Shown here: piece after piece, positions 7,521 through 16,243 of the stretch
Position numbering within the stretch: the first letter of the stretch is position 1
How the letters are laid out: each line of letters begins with the position of its first letter
Origin: Dyadobacter fanqingshengii
GTDB taxonomy: Bacteria; Bacteroidota; Bacteroidia; Cytophagales; Spirosomataceae
Direction: 5' to 3'
Length of the DNA stretch: 64,000 nt
Assembly (NCBI RefSeq): GCF_023822005.2
Contig: NZ_CP098806.1
Span: 3,038,001-3,102,000 of the forward strand
The notes under the pieces: generated by a model
What the model saw: the letters and a program-made list of their open reading frames with translations, nothing else
What the model was told of the DNA's origin: nothing
The model's database searches: none
Position numbers and translations under genes: made by a program

Positions 7521-7526
7521 TTTCTG

Positions 7527-7600
7527 CGGTCTGGACGGGACTCGAACCCGCGACCCCATGCGTGACAGGCATGTATTCTAACCAACTGAACTACCAAACC
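7527..7600 (-). tRNA. tRNA-Asp (anticodon GTC), copy 1
   Basis: A 74-nt cloverleaf: acceptor GGTTTGG/CCAGACC, D arm with AGTTCAGTTGG, anticodon stem CATGC/GCATG with loop CTGTCAC (anticodon GTC), T loop TTCGAGT and discriminator G. It is last in the transcription order of a three-copy array whose copies are separated by two nearly identical 29-nt spacers. Confidence 0.95.
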
Positions 7601-7629
7601 AATATTTACAAAAACTTAAACTTTTCTGG

Positions 7630-7731
7630 CGGTCTGGACGGGACTCGAACCGGGCTGCGTAAGTCCGCGACCCCATGCGTGACACCTAACGTAGGCCGGG
7701 CATGTATTCTAACCAACTGAACTACCAAACC
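7630..7731 (-). tRNA. Interrupted tRNA-Asp (anticodon GTC), copy 2, with two 14-nt insertions
   Basis: Apart from two insertions the gene is identical to copies 1 and 3, but it is 102 nt instead of 74. Insertion A (7652-7665, plus strand GGGCTGCGTAAGTC) splits the 5' strand of the T stem. Insertion B (7685-7698, plus strand CCTAACGTAGGCCG) lies in the anticodon loop between positions 32 and 33. The two inserts are imperfect inverted repeats of each other (about 9 of 13 positions) and flank a 19-nt segment that carries the anticodon. Unless both are removed from the RNA, the product cannot form a normal T arm or anticodon loop, so it is either a pseudogene inside the array or an unusual split gene. 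Confidence 0.75.
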
Positions 7732-7760
7732 AATACTTATAAAAACTTAAACTTTTCTGG

Positions 7761-7834
7761 CGGTCTGGACGGGACTCGAACCCGCGACCCCATGCGTGAC
7801 AGGCATGTATTCTAACCAACTGAACTACCAAACC
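7761..7834 (-). tRNA. tRNA-Asp (anticodon GTC), copy 3
   Basis: A 74-nt gene identical in sequence to copy 1. It is the first copy transcribed, starting about 30 nt after the predicted start site of the promoter at 7872-7901. Confidence 0.95.
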
Positions 7835-7871
7835 AGATTTATTTCACAGCACTTTTCTGTAAAACGTGGTG

Positions 7872-7901
7872 CAAAACTAGTATTATTATTTTCCATTGCA
7901 A
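7872..7901 (-). promoter_or_regulatory. Bacteroidota consensus promoter of the tRNA-Asp array
   Basis: On the minus strand TTG (7901-7899) is followed by exactly 19 nt and then TAGTTTTG (7879-7872), a full match to the TTG-N19-TAnnTTTG consensus of the Bacteroidota housekeeping sigma factor. It is correctly placed upstream of three tRNA genes. Confidence 0.8.
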
Positions 7902-7995
7902 TACTTGGGACACCAATTTAGTTATTTTATTTGCAAAATAATAGTGCCAAAACAATGAAGAAACTGAAAGTGAAACAGTTGTAGCCCATATAAAA

Positions 7996-9096
7996 ATGAC
8001 GTTAATAAAAGAAGTTATCGAGGTTCTCGAGCAACTCGCTCCACCAGCCTACCAGGAAAGCTACGACAATGCAGGACTTATTGTGGGATCGGGGCCGACG
8101 GAAGTTACGGGCGTGCTGTTAACACTGGATGTTACTGAGGAAGTGATAGCTGAGGCCATAGAGCGCAATTGCAATCTCGTCGTCGCCCACCATCCGATTG
8201 TTTTCAAAGGCCTGAAGAAACTGAACGGCAGGAATTATGTGGAACGGACTGTTGTTGAAGCCATCAAAAATGATGTTGCCATTTATGCGACCCATACAAA
8301 TCTTGACCATGTCACCAATGGGGTTAACTGGCAAATTGCACAGTTATTAGGCCTTCAAAGCATCCGCGTGCTTGCCCCAAAAAAGCAGATTCTTTCTAAA
8401 CTCACATTTTTCTCTCCCATTGAAAACACGCAATCCATTCTTAACGCGCTCCATGAGACCGGGGCGGGAAATGTTGGCAACTATTCCAATTGCAGTTTTC
8501 GAACCGAAGGAACCGGAACATTCCTGCCTAACAGCGTAGCCAATCCGGTTATAGGTGAAACCGGGAAGCAGGAAGAAGTGAGAGAACACCGCGCGGAACT
8601 GATTTTCCCATCCCATCTGGAATCAGTCATTATCGGCACTTTGAAAAGAGCGCATCCCTACGAGGAAGTAGCTTACTATCTTCAATCGCTGGAAAATGAA
8701 AATCAAGAAGTGGGCGCCGGTGCTGTTGGTGAGTTGTCAGAGCCGTTGGAAACGGAGGCCTTTTTGCGCTTCCTAAAAGAAAAAATGCAGCTAAATGTCA
8801 TCAAACATACCAAGCCTGTCAAGGAAACAGTTCAGCGGGTCGCCGTTTGCGGTGGTGCCGGAAGTTTTCTCCTGCCAAACGCAATTCGGGCCGGGGCCGA
8901 TGTGTTCGTCACTGCCGATTATAAATACCACGAGTTCTTCGATGCCGAAAACAGCATTATGATATGCGATATCGGGCATTATGAGAGCGAAGAGTGCACG
9001 AAAAATTTGCTGCATAACTATTTATCGGGAAAATTCCCTAATTTTGCACTCTGTTTGTCAGAAGTCAATACCAATCCGGTACGATATTTTGTTTAA
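7996..9096 (+). CDS. Nif3-like dinuclear metal-centre hexameric protein
   Basis: The protein has 366 residues, the length of the long YqfO-type members that carry a middle insertion domain. Metal ligands are visible: HH at 65-66 (VVAHHPIVFKG), ATHTNLDH, and the C-terminal CDIGHYESE motif. Family members form hexameric rings with two metal ions per subunit; some have been assigned GTP cyclohydrolase activity, but the cellular role is not settled. The gene lies 42 bp before the zinc-ribbon coiled-coil gene, a common Bacteroidota neighbour, and the two are probably one transcript. Confidence 0.92.
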   Translation: MTLIKEVIEVLEQLAPPAYQESYDNAGLIVGSGPTEVTGVLLTLDVTEEVIAEAIERNCNLVVAHHPIVFKGLKKLNGRNYVERTVVEAIKNDVAIYATHTNLDHVTNGVNWQIAQLLGLQSIRVLAPKKQILSKLTFFSPIENTQSILNALHETGAGNVGNYSNCSFRTEGTGTFLPNSVANPVIGETGKQEEVREHRAELIFPSHLESVIIGTLKRAHPYEEVAYYLQSLENENQEVGAGAVGELSEPLETEAFLRFLKEKMQLNVIKHTKPVKETVQRVAVCGGAGSFLLPNAIRAGADVFVTADYKYHEFFDAENSIMICDIGHYESEECTKNLLHNYLSGKFPNFALCLSEVNTNPVRYFV

Positions 9097-9138
9097 ACCT
9101 TCACTTTACGCATTGAAACAAGTCCATTAAAGACATAC

Positions 9139-9885
9139 ATGGAAAACACAATCGCACAAAAATTAGACGCTCTCCTGAAATTGCAGGAAATTGATTCAAG
9201 CCTTGACGAAATACTGAAAACGCGTGGTGATCTTCCTGAGGAAGTACGGGATCTGGAAGATGAGATTATTGGCTTTGAAACACGTTTAGGCAAGTTTAGA
9301 AGTGAGATAGCCAACCTGAACACCGAGATTGACAATTTCAAAAATGCTCAGAAAGAAGGTGAAAAACTGATCAAAAAATACAAGGATCAGCAAATGAATG
9401 TTCGCAACAACCGCGAATATGATGCGATCACCAAAGAAATTGAATTGCAAGAGCTTGATATGCAATTGGCTGATAAGAAAATCAATGAAGCCAAAGCGCG
9501 TATCCGCCTGATCGAAGATGACGCAAACCGTGCCGAATCCGTTTTAAACGAAAGAAACGAAGATCTTAAAGCGAAAAAAGGCGAACTAAACGTCATTACC
9601 AGCGAAAGTGAGGCCGAAGAAAAAGGTCTTATTGGTGAAAGAGAAAAGCATATCAAGAAAATTGAGGACCGTTTGCTGAAATCTTATCAAAAGATCCGCG
9701 ACAACTCAATGAATGGTCTGGCTGTCGTGCACGTATCACGTGGCGCTTGCGGAGGCTGTTTCAGCATTGTTCCCCCACAACGTCAGGCTGACATCCGTGA
9801 GCGCAAAAAACTGATTGTTTGTGAGCATTGCGGTCGTATCCTTGCAGATGTTGAAAGTGTAGAGCCTGTTCATCAGCGCAGATAA
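9139..9885 (+). CDS. Coiled-coil protein with C-terminal C4 zinc ribbon (CdsZ-like)
   Basis: The protein has 248 residues. Residues 5-185 are a long charged coiled coil, including QQMNVRNNREYDAI, a typical family segment, followed by a zinc ribbon with cysteine pairs GACGGCFSIVPPQ and CEHCGRIL. Such proteins are widespread partners of nif3-like genes. Nucleic-acid binding has been proposed for the family but no reaction is known. A clear terminator follows the stop codon. Confidence 0.88.
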   Translation: MENTIAQKLDALLKLQEIDSSLDEILKTRGDLPEEVRDLEDEIIGFETRLGKFRSEIANLNTEIDNFKNAQKEGEKLIKKYKDQQMNVRNNREYDAITKEIELQELDMQLADKKINEAKARIRLIEDDANRAESVLNERNEDLKAKKGELNVITSESEAEEKGLIGEREKHIKKIEDRLLKSYQKIRDNSMNGLAVVHVSRGACGGCFSIVPPQRQADIRERKKLIVCEHCGRILADVESVEPVHQRR

Positions 9886-9906
9886 CATTCCATATAAATT
9901 ATTAAG

Positions 9907-9934
9907 AGGTTGTCTTATCAGGCAACCTTTTTTT
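9907..9934 (+). terminator. Terminator after the zinc-ribbon gene
   Basis: The stem AGGTTGTC / GGCAACCT with a short TTATCA loop is followed by a run of T. It ends directly against the first possible ATG of the next gene (9935), which argues that the downstream ATG at 9947 may be the true start. Confidence 0.75.
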
Positions 9935-11482
9935 ATGTGCTTAAATATGAATTGGAAAAGTAACCGGCATCATCCCAAGGCTGGATTTCTCAGATCAGCA
10001 ATGCTGGTAATGTTGCTCCTGTTTACTTTTTTAGTGCGCGCGGAAGATTTGCAATATGACGTAATTTTCACGCCAAAGCTTCAAAAAGCCTATTTCGAGA
10101 TTCAAAAGCTGCGTTTGCCGTCCGCTCGTGCATTAATAGACGCTGAGCGCACTTCTGAGAAGACGAATGCATTTATTCCCTATCTCGACAACTACGCTGA
10201 CCTTCACTATCTATTGATTTCGGAGGATAAAAAAGCTTACAAAGAGTTATCCCAACAAGAAAATCTGCGCCTGGAAGCCATTGGGAAGCTGCCTGATGGA
10301 TCTCCTTACAAACGTTTCCTGCAAGCTGAGATACGGATGCACTGGGCATTTGCCAAACTTAAATTCGGGAATGAAATCAGCGGATCCTGGGAAATTATTA
10401 AGGCTTACAAACTCCTTGAAGAAAACAAAAAGCTTTTCCCCGACTTCTTGCCGACACTTAAATCGCTCGGCCTTTTACACGTTTTAATCGGCTCCATTCC
10501 CGAAAATTATGGCTGGGTAGCCAAGATGCTTGGTTTGAAAGGCAACATTCAGACTGGCATCAGTGAACTGCGCAAAGTGGAAAAAGAAATGCCTTTTTTC
10601 CGACAAGAGGCAGAATTAATCGATCTTTTGTTGCACGCCTACACATTGCAGCTTTCGCCGGCGCAACAATCCCGTATTCGCGAATGGCCTAAGCAGCAGC
10701 CAAATAATCTGCTTCTTCATTTTTTTGCAACAACCATTTTGATGAAAGAAGGACGCAGCGAGGAAGCGGCCTATTATCTCGCTGAGGCACCGGCAGGACC
10801 AGCATACATTTCTTTCCCATTCCTTGACTACTTAAAAGGTGAGATAAACTTGCAAAAGGGCAATTACGAACAAGCAACGGATCATTATGCTGTGTTCCTA
10901 AAAACCTACACGGGCTTTAATTACATAAAGGACAGTAACCTGAAACGCTTTATGTGCCTCTGGCTCAACGACCAGGACCGCGAGGCTAATGTGTTTATAC
11001 AAAAAGTAAAAGGATCGGGCAGCACCATTATCGAAGCGGACCAGCTCGCGGAAAGAATTGCGGCAGAGTTCATTTCAGGAAAAATCAGCCCAACACAAAA
11101 AATCCTTTACAAAGCCCGATACGCTACGGACGGAGGATACCTGAAAACCGCCGCAGCATTCATGGAAACGGTTACCGAAAAATCATTCATTTCGACCGAA
11201 GAAAAAGCAGAATTCAATTACAGAAAAGGCAGGATACTTCAAAAGTCCGGTCAGCCTTCGCTTTCGATTCCTTACTATAATCGCGCGCTGACATTGGCTA
11301 AAACTGAGGCTGCGGGCTTTGGAGCGGCCTCTGCGCTGCAATTGGGCTATATTTCATTAGAAAAAAATGATAAGCCTGGTGCCGTTGTTTACTTTAAAAA
11401 AGCAATGTCGTTCAAAAAACACGAGTACAAAAACAGCATTGATAATAAAGCGCGCGCCGCATTGACAACATTGGGTCAATAA
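9935..11482 (+). CDS. Exported TPR-repeat protein of unknown function
   Basis: The protein has 515 residues from 9935, or 511 if it starts at MNWKSNRH (9947). A signal peptide or anchor lies at about residues 20-36 (MLVMLLLFTFLVRAED). The remainder is helical, with TPR-like repeats near the C-terminus (AEFNYRKGRILQKSGQPSLS and the repeat after it), and there are no catalytic motifs. Its overall pattern resembles IML2/DUF3808-like TPR proteins. It precedes radC by 57 bp, but no functional link is evident. Confidence 0.7.
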   Translation: MCLNMNWKSNRHHPKAGFLRSAMLVMLLLFTFLVRAEDLQYDVIFTPKLQKAYFEIQKLRLPSARALIDAERTSEKTNAFIPYLDNYADLHYLLISEDKKAYKELSQQENLRLEAIGKLPDGSPYKRFLQAEIRMHWAFAKLKFGNEISGSWEIIKAYKLLEENKKLFPDFLPTLKSLGLLHVLIGSIPENYGWVAKMLGLKGNIQTGISELRKVEKEMPFFRQEAELIDLLLHAYTLQLSPAQQSRIREWPKQQPNNLLLHFFATTILMKEGRSEEAAYYLAEAPAGPAYISFPFLDYLKGEINLQKGNYEQATDHYAVFLKTYTGFNYIKDSNLKRFMCLWLNDQDREANVFIQKVKGSGSTIIEADQLAERIAAEFISGKISPTQKILYKARYATDGGYLKTAAAFMETVTEKSFISTEEKAEFNYRKGRILQKSGQPSLSIPYYNRALTLAKTEAAGFGAASALQLGYISLEKNDKPGAVVYFKKAMSFKKHEYKNSIDNKARAALTTLGQ

Positions 11483-11539
11483 ATTAGATGTGACCAAATT
11501 TAAATGTGCCGTCTAAAAGGAAAGTCATCCATTTCCTTT

Positions 11540-12244
11540 ATGTCAAAAAATAAATACGAAAACCCTCTCAAAATTTTAAGCTGGTCCGAAGAAGACCGTC
11601 CCCGCGAAAAATTCATGAACAAAGGCAGGGCAGCATTGTCCGATGCCGAATTGATTGCCATCCTCATCGGCTCGGGAACACCGAAAATGTCCGCTGTCGA
11701 TCTGGCAAAAATCATTATGCAATCTTGCAAAGACAACATCAATGAGCTCGCGAAAGTCACGGTTAATGACCTCAAAAAGCATCCCGGAATCGGTGAGGCA
11801 AAAGCGGTTACCGTCCTTGCAGCGCTTGAACTCGGCCGTCGCCGAAATGACCTTATTGGCACGCAGAAACGAAAGATCACGAATTCTAAAACAGTTTATG
11901 AGGAGATGAAGCCGTATTTGCTCGATAAGCCCCATGAGGAATTCTGGATTATTCTTTTGAATCGCGCAAACCAGGTAATGCGTTCTATACAGATCAGCGT
12001 TGGCGGCGTTTCGAGCACAGCAGTTGATATCAAGGTGATTTTCAAGCTGGCGGTCGATAATCTTGCAAGTTCTGTAATCCTGGTCCATAACCATCCGTCA
12101 GGTCAGCTGACACCCAGCTCGGCCGATTGTACACTCACGCGACAAATAAAAGAGGCAGGCCGATTGCTCGACATGCCTGTTCTGGATCACATGATCTTTA
12201 CCGATAATGGCTATTATAGTTTCAAGGATGAAGGTGAAATGTAA
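11540..12244 (+). CDS. radC: RadC family JAB/MPN-domain protein
   Basis: The protein has 234 residues from MSKNKYEN; an ATG 12 codons upstream is possible but adds a non-conserved tail. The N-terminal part has a helix-hairpin-helix region (KHPGIGEAKAVTVLAALELGRR), and the C-terminal part is a JAB/MPN metalloprotease-like domain with HNHPSG (His183, His185) and Asp196, the zinc-binding set. Historically named a DNA repair protein, RadC has no confirmed repair role. It converges with the lipoprotein gene on the other strand: their stop codons abut at 12244/12245. Confidence 0.93.
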   Translation: MSKNKYENPLKILSWSEEDRPREKFMNKGRAALSDAELIAILIGSGTPKMSAVDLAKIIMQSCKDNINELAKVTVNDLKKHPGIGEAKAVTVLAALELGRRRNDLIGTQKRKITNSKTVYEEMKPYLLDKPHEEFWIILLNRANQVMRSIQISVGGVSSTAVDIKVIFKLAVDNLASSVILVHNHPSGQLTPSSADCTLTRQIKEAGRLLDMPVLDHMIFTDNGYYSFKDEGEM

Positions 12245-13060
12245 TCAGAAAACCTTCTCCGTCTCAATCACATCACCCAGCTCGGCATAAGGAATGGTAA
12301 ATTGAATGGCACCGCGTGCATAGGCAGCAATTTCGTAAGGATTATAGTAAAACAGAATGCCCTCGGGTGTGAAAACATAGGCGACGGGAAGCACAAATTT
12401 ATGATTGACGAGAAAGTAACCCGCTTCTTCCAGATCCGTTTCTGCACTCAATTTCTCTGTTTTGCGGAATGCTTTGTTCACCAGATTTAGTAGCGCAGTC
12501 GAATCGGAAATAAAATTTTTCATTTCTATTTCAGCTCCTGTTTTCGCATCAAATGCGTGGTAGGAGCGAAATGTATTGGGATGTGCTCCTCCCGTGAAAG
12601 CATAATGGTCGAGTTGGTAAAAAAGTGCTTTCGAGGTTGAAAAGATTGTATCGCCTTTCAGTTCCACTGCCCAGCAGCCAGGGGCGTCCGGGAAGTCCTT
12701 TTTGAAGTCGTTGTAGTTTTTTTCGAAAACCTCAAAGGCGCTTTTTACACTTTCACCGGCTTGTGGATTCGCTGCAATGCTGGCAGAATCTCCATAGGAA
12801 TTAATTCTTTTAAGCGATTTCTGCGTTAATGTGGCCCGGATTGCTTCCGCGGTCTTGCTGGAATCGGATGGCTCCCACAAATTAAGTTTGATGGAAATGC
12901 CTTTGTTTTGGACCGTATCGCAGCCTCCGAACTGTGTGTTGGTTTTAGCGCCGACAAATTTTACTTTTCCACTTTCCTCATTTTCGCTTTTGCCAGAACG
13001 GTTGCAACCCGCAAGAAAAGATATGGCAAAAAGAAAAAAGCAGATTTTGTTTAAATACAT
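12245..13060 (-). CDS. DUF3298/DUF4163 (RsiV-like) lipoprotein
   Basis: The protein has 271 residues with lipobox FLAGC (Cys19). The C-terminal half shows the DUF3298 pattern: LDHYAFTGGAHPNTFRSYHAFDAKTG, then FISDSTALLNLVNKAF and YVFTPEGILFYYNPYEIAAYA...TIPYAEL. Related domains occur in RsiV and PdaC, where they bind or act on cell-wall sugars; the function here is unknown. The start codon is 26 bp after the LytTR regulator on the same strand, so it may belong to that two-component operon. Confidence 0.85.
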   Translation of the reverse strand: MYLNKICFFLFAISFLAGCNRSGKSENEESGKVKFVGAKTNTQFGGCDTVQNKGISIKLNLWEPSDSSKTAEAIRATLTQKSLKRINSYGDSASIAANPQAGESVKSAFEVFEKNYNDFKKDFPDAPGCWAVELKGDTIFSTSKALFYQLDHYAFTGGAHPNTFRSYHAFDAKTGAEIEMKNFISDSTALLNLVNKAFRKTEKLSAETDLEEAGYFLVNHKFVLPVAYVFTPEGILFYYNPYEIAAYARGAIQFTIPYAELGDVIETEKVF

Positions 13061-13086
13061 AATGTAGCTGATGAAATGAAACTTGA

Positions 13087-13821
13087 CTATAAACTCATCA
13101 GCTCCTTAAACCTGATGGCCTGACGACGTGAGATTTCAATCTTGTCGCCGCCTTGCAGCGTAACAAGCAATCCGCCGCTAAACCAGGGTTCAATTTTCTC
13201 GATCCAATGCAGATTGATAATGTGCTTGCGGTTGGCCCGGAAGTAAGTGTTCGGTTCGAGCCGTTCTTCGAGGTTGTTCAGGGATTTGAGGACCAATGGT
13301 TTCTGATCATCGAAATGCAGGCGTACGTAATTACCCATTGATTCAAAAAGACGGATCTTACCTAATTTTACAAACCAGCATTTTTCACCATCCTTCACGA
13401 AAACCTGATCATTTTCACCCAGCACTTTTTCGGCGCGTTCGTGCGCATGAGCTGGGGTTTCCGGTTGCGCCTGATTTTCTTCAATACGATGAATAGTGTC
13501 TTTTAACCGCTCTGAATCAATAGGTTTCAAAAGATAATCCAAAGCATTGAATTCAAAAGCCTTGATCGCATACTCGTCGTAAGCGGTGGTAAAAATCACT
13601 TCCGGACTTTTTCCTTCGATGGAAGAAAGCAATTCAAAACCGTTTTTTCCCGGCATTTGAATGTCCAAAAAGAGTAATTCCGGCTGTAATTCTTCAATCA
13701 TCACCAATGCTTCTTCCGCATTGGCCGCTTCACCTACAATATCAATCTTGGTATAAGGTTCGAGTAATCTTTTTAATTCGTTTCTTGCAAGGCGTTCGTC
13801 GTCGACAATAAGAGTCCTCAT
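13087..13821 (-). CDS. LytTR-family response regulator
   Basis: The protein has 244 residues. The receiver domain covers residues 1-120 with phospho-acceptor Asp53 (LLFLDIQMPG), acidic pocket VDDE at 6-9 and Lys in LLKPID. The LytTR DNA-binding domain covers about 140-240 (NYVRLHFDDQ, FRANRKHIINLHWIEKIEPW, KIEISRRQA). It pairs with the LytS-type kinase encoded 48 bp upstream. Such pairs bind tandem direct repeats; the target genes cannot be told from the sequence. Confidence 0.95.
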   Translation of the reverse strand: MRTLIVDDERLARNELKRLLEPYTKIDIVGEAANAEEALVMIEELQPELLFLDIQMPGKNGFELLSSIEGKSPEVIFTTAYDEYAIKAFEFNALDYLLKPIDSERLKDTIHRIEENQAQPETPAHAHERAEKVLGENDQVFVKDGEKCWFVKLGKIRLFESMGNYVRLHFDDQKPLVLKSLNNLEERLEPNTYFRANRKHIINLHWIEKIEPWFSGGLLVTLQGGDKIEISRRQAIRFKELMSL

Positions 13822-13869
13822 AACAGGTCAGTTAGGAATAAAAATGAAGTTTAAAATTGATGCAAGCTG

Positions 13870-14937
13870 TCAGTTGCTCTTTCCCGTCTCCTCTCCTACC
13901 ATCATCACACCTTCCGACAACATTGGGATCCGCACTTCGGAGCAAACTACATCTTGTTTCTCCTGAAAAATACGGAAAGTGGCTCCCTTGCCATATAAAA
14001 TTGATAGCCGCTCGGCAGTGTTCTTTAATCCCACTCCACCCGAATCCGTGTTTCCCAGGTTACCCGAATTCAAAATGGTTATGATCAGCAGTTCGTTTGC
14101 AATTTCCGATTTTACATCGATAAATCCACCACCCATTTCTTTGGAAACGCCATGCTTAATGCCGTTTTCGACCAAAGTTTGCAGCATCATGGGTGGCACC
14201 TGCCAGTAAATTGCCTGAGGGTCGGTTGCTATGGAATAGCGCAAACGATCCTCATAACGAACCTTTTCGAGTTCCAGATAATCTTCGACAGTTCTCAATT
14301 CTTCTTGCAGATCGACCGTTTTTCGCCTGTCGGCAAGCAGTGAATTTCTTAAAATATTTGATAACTGGGTGATACTGAGCTGCGCTTTTTTAGGATCCTC
14401 ATATACCAGCGCCCGAATGCTGTTCAACGCATTGAATGTAAAGTGCGGGTTCAATTGCGAGCGCAAAACTTTGGCTTCCGCTTCGCGCATAGACATTTTC
14501 AGCATGATCTTCTCGTAGCCGGCCAGTCTTGTCTGTTCTATATAATGGTAAACCGTGTAAGACAGGATCCAGGCGAGCAGGTTTTTGCACCAATTGGCAT
14601 AATAACCCCAGAAAACGAGCGGCTGATTCAGTAAATTTTGTTCAAGCACTTTCCGGTCCATCGGCTGATTGACCAGCGTCATTATTAATCCCAACAACAA
14701 GACGGAACCGATAACCCGCAATGCAAGCCGTGGCAGCGGTAATGATGACCAGTTCCATTTTTGGATCACAAGCCTGTATACGTGTGTGAGACAAATGCCT
14801 AAAAGAATGTTGGCTAATGCTGTATAAAAGACGCCGGCTTCAAAACCAAATTCGAGCGCATAGGGAACGTACTCGAACATGATCAGCAAAGTCCAGCCGA
14901 GAATTTGTAACGTCCAATAAGTACGTTTTTTGGACAT
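13870..14937 (-). CDS. LytS/YehU-type sensor histidine kinase
   Basis: The protein has 355 residues from MSKKRTYW; an upstream ATG would add 26 residues. Four transmembrane helices lie in the first 135 residues with no large sensor domain, then the His kinase motif QLNPHFTFNALNSIRALV (His165) and a GHKL ATPase with N-box VENGIKHG and GGVGLKNTAERL. It is the kinase of the adjacent LytTR regulator. The gene order in the transcript is histidine phosphatase, kinase, regulator, lipoprotein. Confidence 0.94.
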   Translation of the reverse strand: MSKKRTYWTLQILGWTLLIMFEYVPYALEFGFEAGVFYTALANILLGICLTHVYRLVIQKWNWSSLPLPRLALRVIGSVLLLGLIMTLVNQPMDRKVLEQNLLNQPLVFWGYYANWCKNLLAWILSYTVYHYIEQTRLAGYEKIMLKMSMREAEAKVLRSQLNPHFTFNALNSIRALVYEDPKKAQLSITQLSNILRNSLLADRRKTVDLQEELRTVEDYLELEKVRYEDRLRYSIATDPQAIYWQVPPMMLQTLVENGIKHGVSKEMGGGFIDVKSEIANELLIITILNSGNLGNTDSGGVGLKNTAERLSILYGKGATFRIFQEKQDVVCSEVRIPMLSEGVMMVGEETGKSN

Positions 14938-15041
14938 GTAGATTTTTCTGTTGTGCTGTTTGAACTTCGGCAAATGTATCCATGTGAGCTGCACTTCAGT
15001 CCATAAATACACCAAAGGAAACGAATCTACACAAACGGTTT

Positions 15042-15686
15042 TTACAAAGTTTGAGGTATTTCGAGAGACAATAAATGGGTAATATCATTGGAAACGTCCA
15101 GCTCAAATTTACCCGTGTCGTAAGAATAGTTGATTTTGTACAAACATAGATTACTGTGCTCATAATCATCCATTTTCACCAACGGCTGGTCGAAAAGTGT
15201 GGTGAGCAGCACCCGCATGGCGCGTCCGTGCATGGCAATAAGAATGTTCCTTTCGTGCGGGCGGGATAAAATGGTCTCTATCACCGGAATTTGGCGCTCC
15301 CTGACATGTAAAGGGCTTTCACCTTCTTCGGCGGCAAGATCAACCTGGCCACTTTTCCAGGCAGTGACAAGCTCACGGTAATAGTTATTGTCGCCAGTGT
15401 TCGGCTCACGGCCTTCGCGGTTTCCCCAGGAGATTTCGTTGAGCCCGGCGTAACTTTCGTGTGGTATGCCCAGCTTGATGAACCCACGAACAGTTTGCTG
15501 TGTTCGTTTTAAATTGGAAGTATAGATTTTATCAAAAGGGACATGTTGGTAAGCATTAAAAAAAGCAGCCGCCTGGGCTTCGCCCCATTCATTCAGCAAG
15601 GAATCAACACCACTTCCCTGAACAACTCCCCTGCGGTTAAAATCTGTTTCACCGTGGCGAATGAGGTAGATAGACTTTCTTTTCAA
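15042..15686 (-). CDS. Histidine phosphatase family protein (phosphoglycerate mutase-like)
   Basis: The protein has 214 residues with RHGETDFN (catalytic His11), LKRTQQT, EISWGNREG and MHGRAMRVLL carrying the second His. This is the acid-phosphatase/phosphoglycerate-mutase fold; small members dephosphorylate a range of metabolites, and the substrate here cannot be named. The gene lies about 100 bp before the kinase gene on the same strand and is divergent from the thioesterase gene. Confidence 0.88.
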   Translation of the reverse strand: MKRKSIYLIRHGETDFNRRGVVQGSGVDSLLNEWGEAQAAAFFNAYQHVPFDKIYTSNLKRTQQTVRGFIKLGIPHESYAGLNEISWGNREGREPNTGDNNYYRELVTAWKSGQVDLAAEEGESPLHVRERQIPVIETILSRPHERNILIAMHGRAMRVLLTTLFDQPLVKMDDYEHSNLCLYKINYSYDTGKFELDVSNDITHLLSLEIPQTL

Positions 15687-15771
15687 AATAATAGGATAAT
15701 TTAAATATTAATTTTGCAAATACCTTGTTTTTACCGCTTATAGCCGTTACAAATTTATACATTTTTTAGAT

Positions 15772-16197
15772 ATGTTCACTAGATCAATAACGCTTGATGC
15801 ACTTCATTCTTTTAGTCAGAATACAATCGCAAATCATCTTGGCATTGAATTCACTGAGATCGGCACCGACTATATAACTGCAAGAATGCCAGTGGACAAG
15901 CGGACGCATCAGCCATTTGGAATTTTGCATGGTGGCGCATCGGTCGTTCTGGCTGAAACTTTGGGCAGCATTGCCTCCTTTCTCTGCCTGCCGAACCCGG
16001 AGAAACAACACGCGGTAGGACTGGAAATAAATGCGAATCACCTGCGTCCCGTAAAGCAGGGTTTTGTGCATGGAACGGTGCGATCGATTCATCTTGGTCG
16101 GACAACACACATCTGGGATATCAGAATTACCAACGAGGAGAATAAACTGGTGTGCATCAGCCGGTTGACAGTCGCTATTGTGAATGCGGAGCGCTGA
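15772..16197 (+). CDS. Hotdog-fold thioesterase, probable 1,4-dihydroxy-2-naphthoyl-CoA hydrolase
   Basis: The protein has 141 residues with the PaaI/YdiI signature GILHGGASVVLAETLGSIAS (the family acidic catalytic residue is the Glu of LAETLG) and a closing HIWDIRITNEENKLVC strand. The family hydrolyses acyl-CoAs. The gene lies 46 bp before an isochorismate synthase gene on the same strand; since DHNA-CoA hydrolysis is a later step of menaquinone synthesis, the MenI role is the best inference. A TAATTTTG box at 15709-15716 could be its promoter. The exact substrate is not proven. Confidence 0.82.
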   Translation: MFTRSITLDALHSFSQNTIANHLGIEFTEIGTDYITARMPVDKRTHQPFGILHGGASVVLAETLGSIASFLCLPNPEKQHAVGLEINANHLRPVKQGFVHGTVRSIHLGRTTHIWDIRITNEENKLVCISRLTVAIVNAER

Positions 16198-16243
16198 ACT
16201 TATTTTGCAGAAAAATAACCTAACTATTTAGATTCAAGTATAA

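Noticed and set aside
7441..7840. Integration site of a mobile element at the tRNA-Asp array
   Set aside because: A tRNA fragment is present, but no integrase, phage gene or direct repeat of a tRNA 3' end is seen in the window; kept only as a possible explanation of the fragment.
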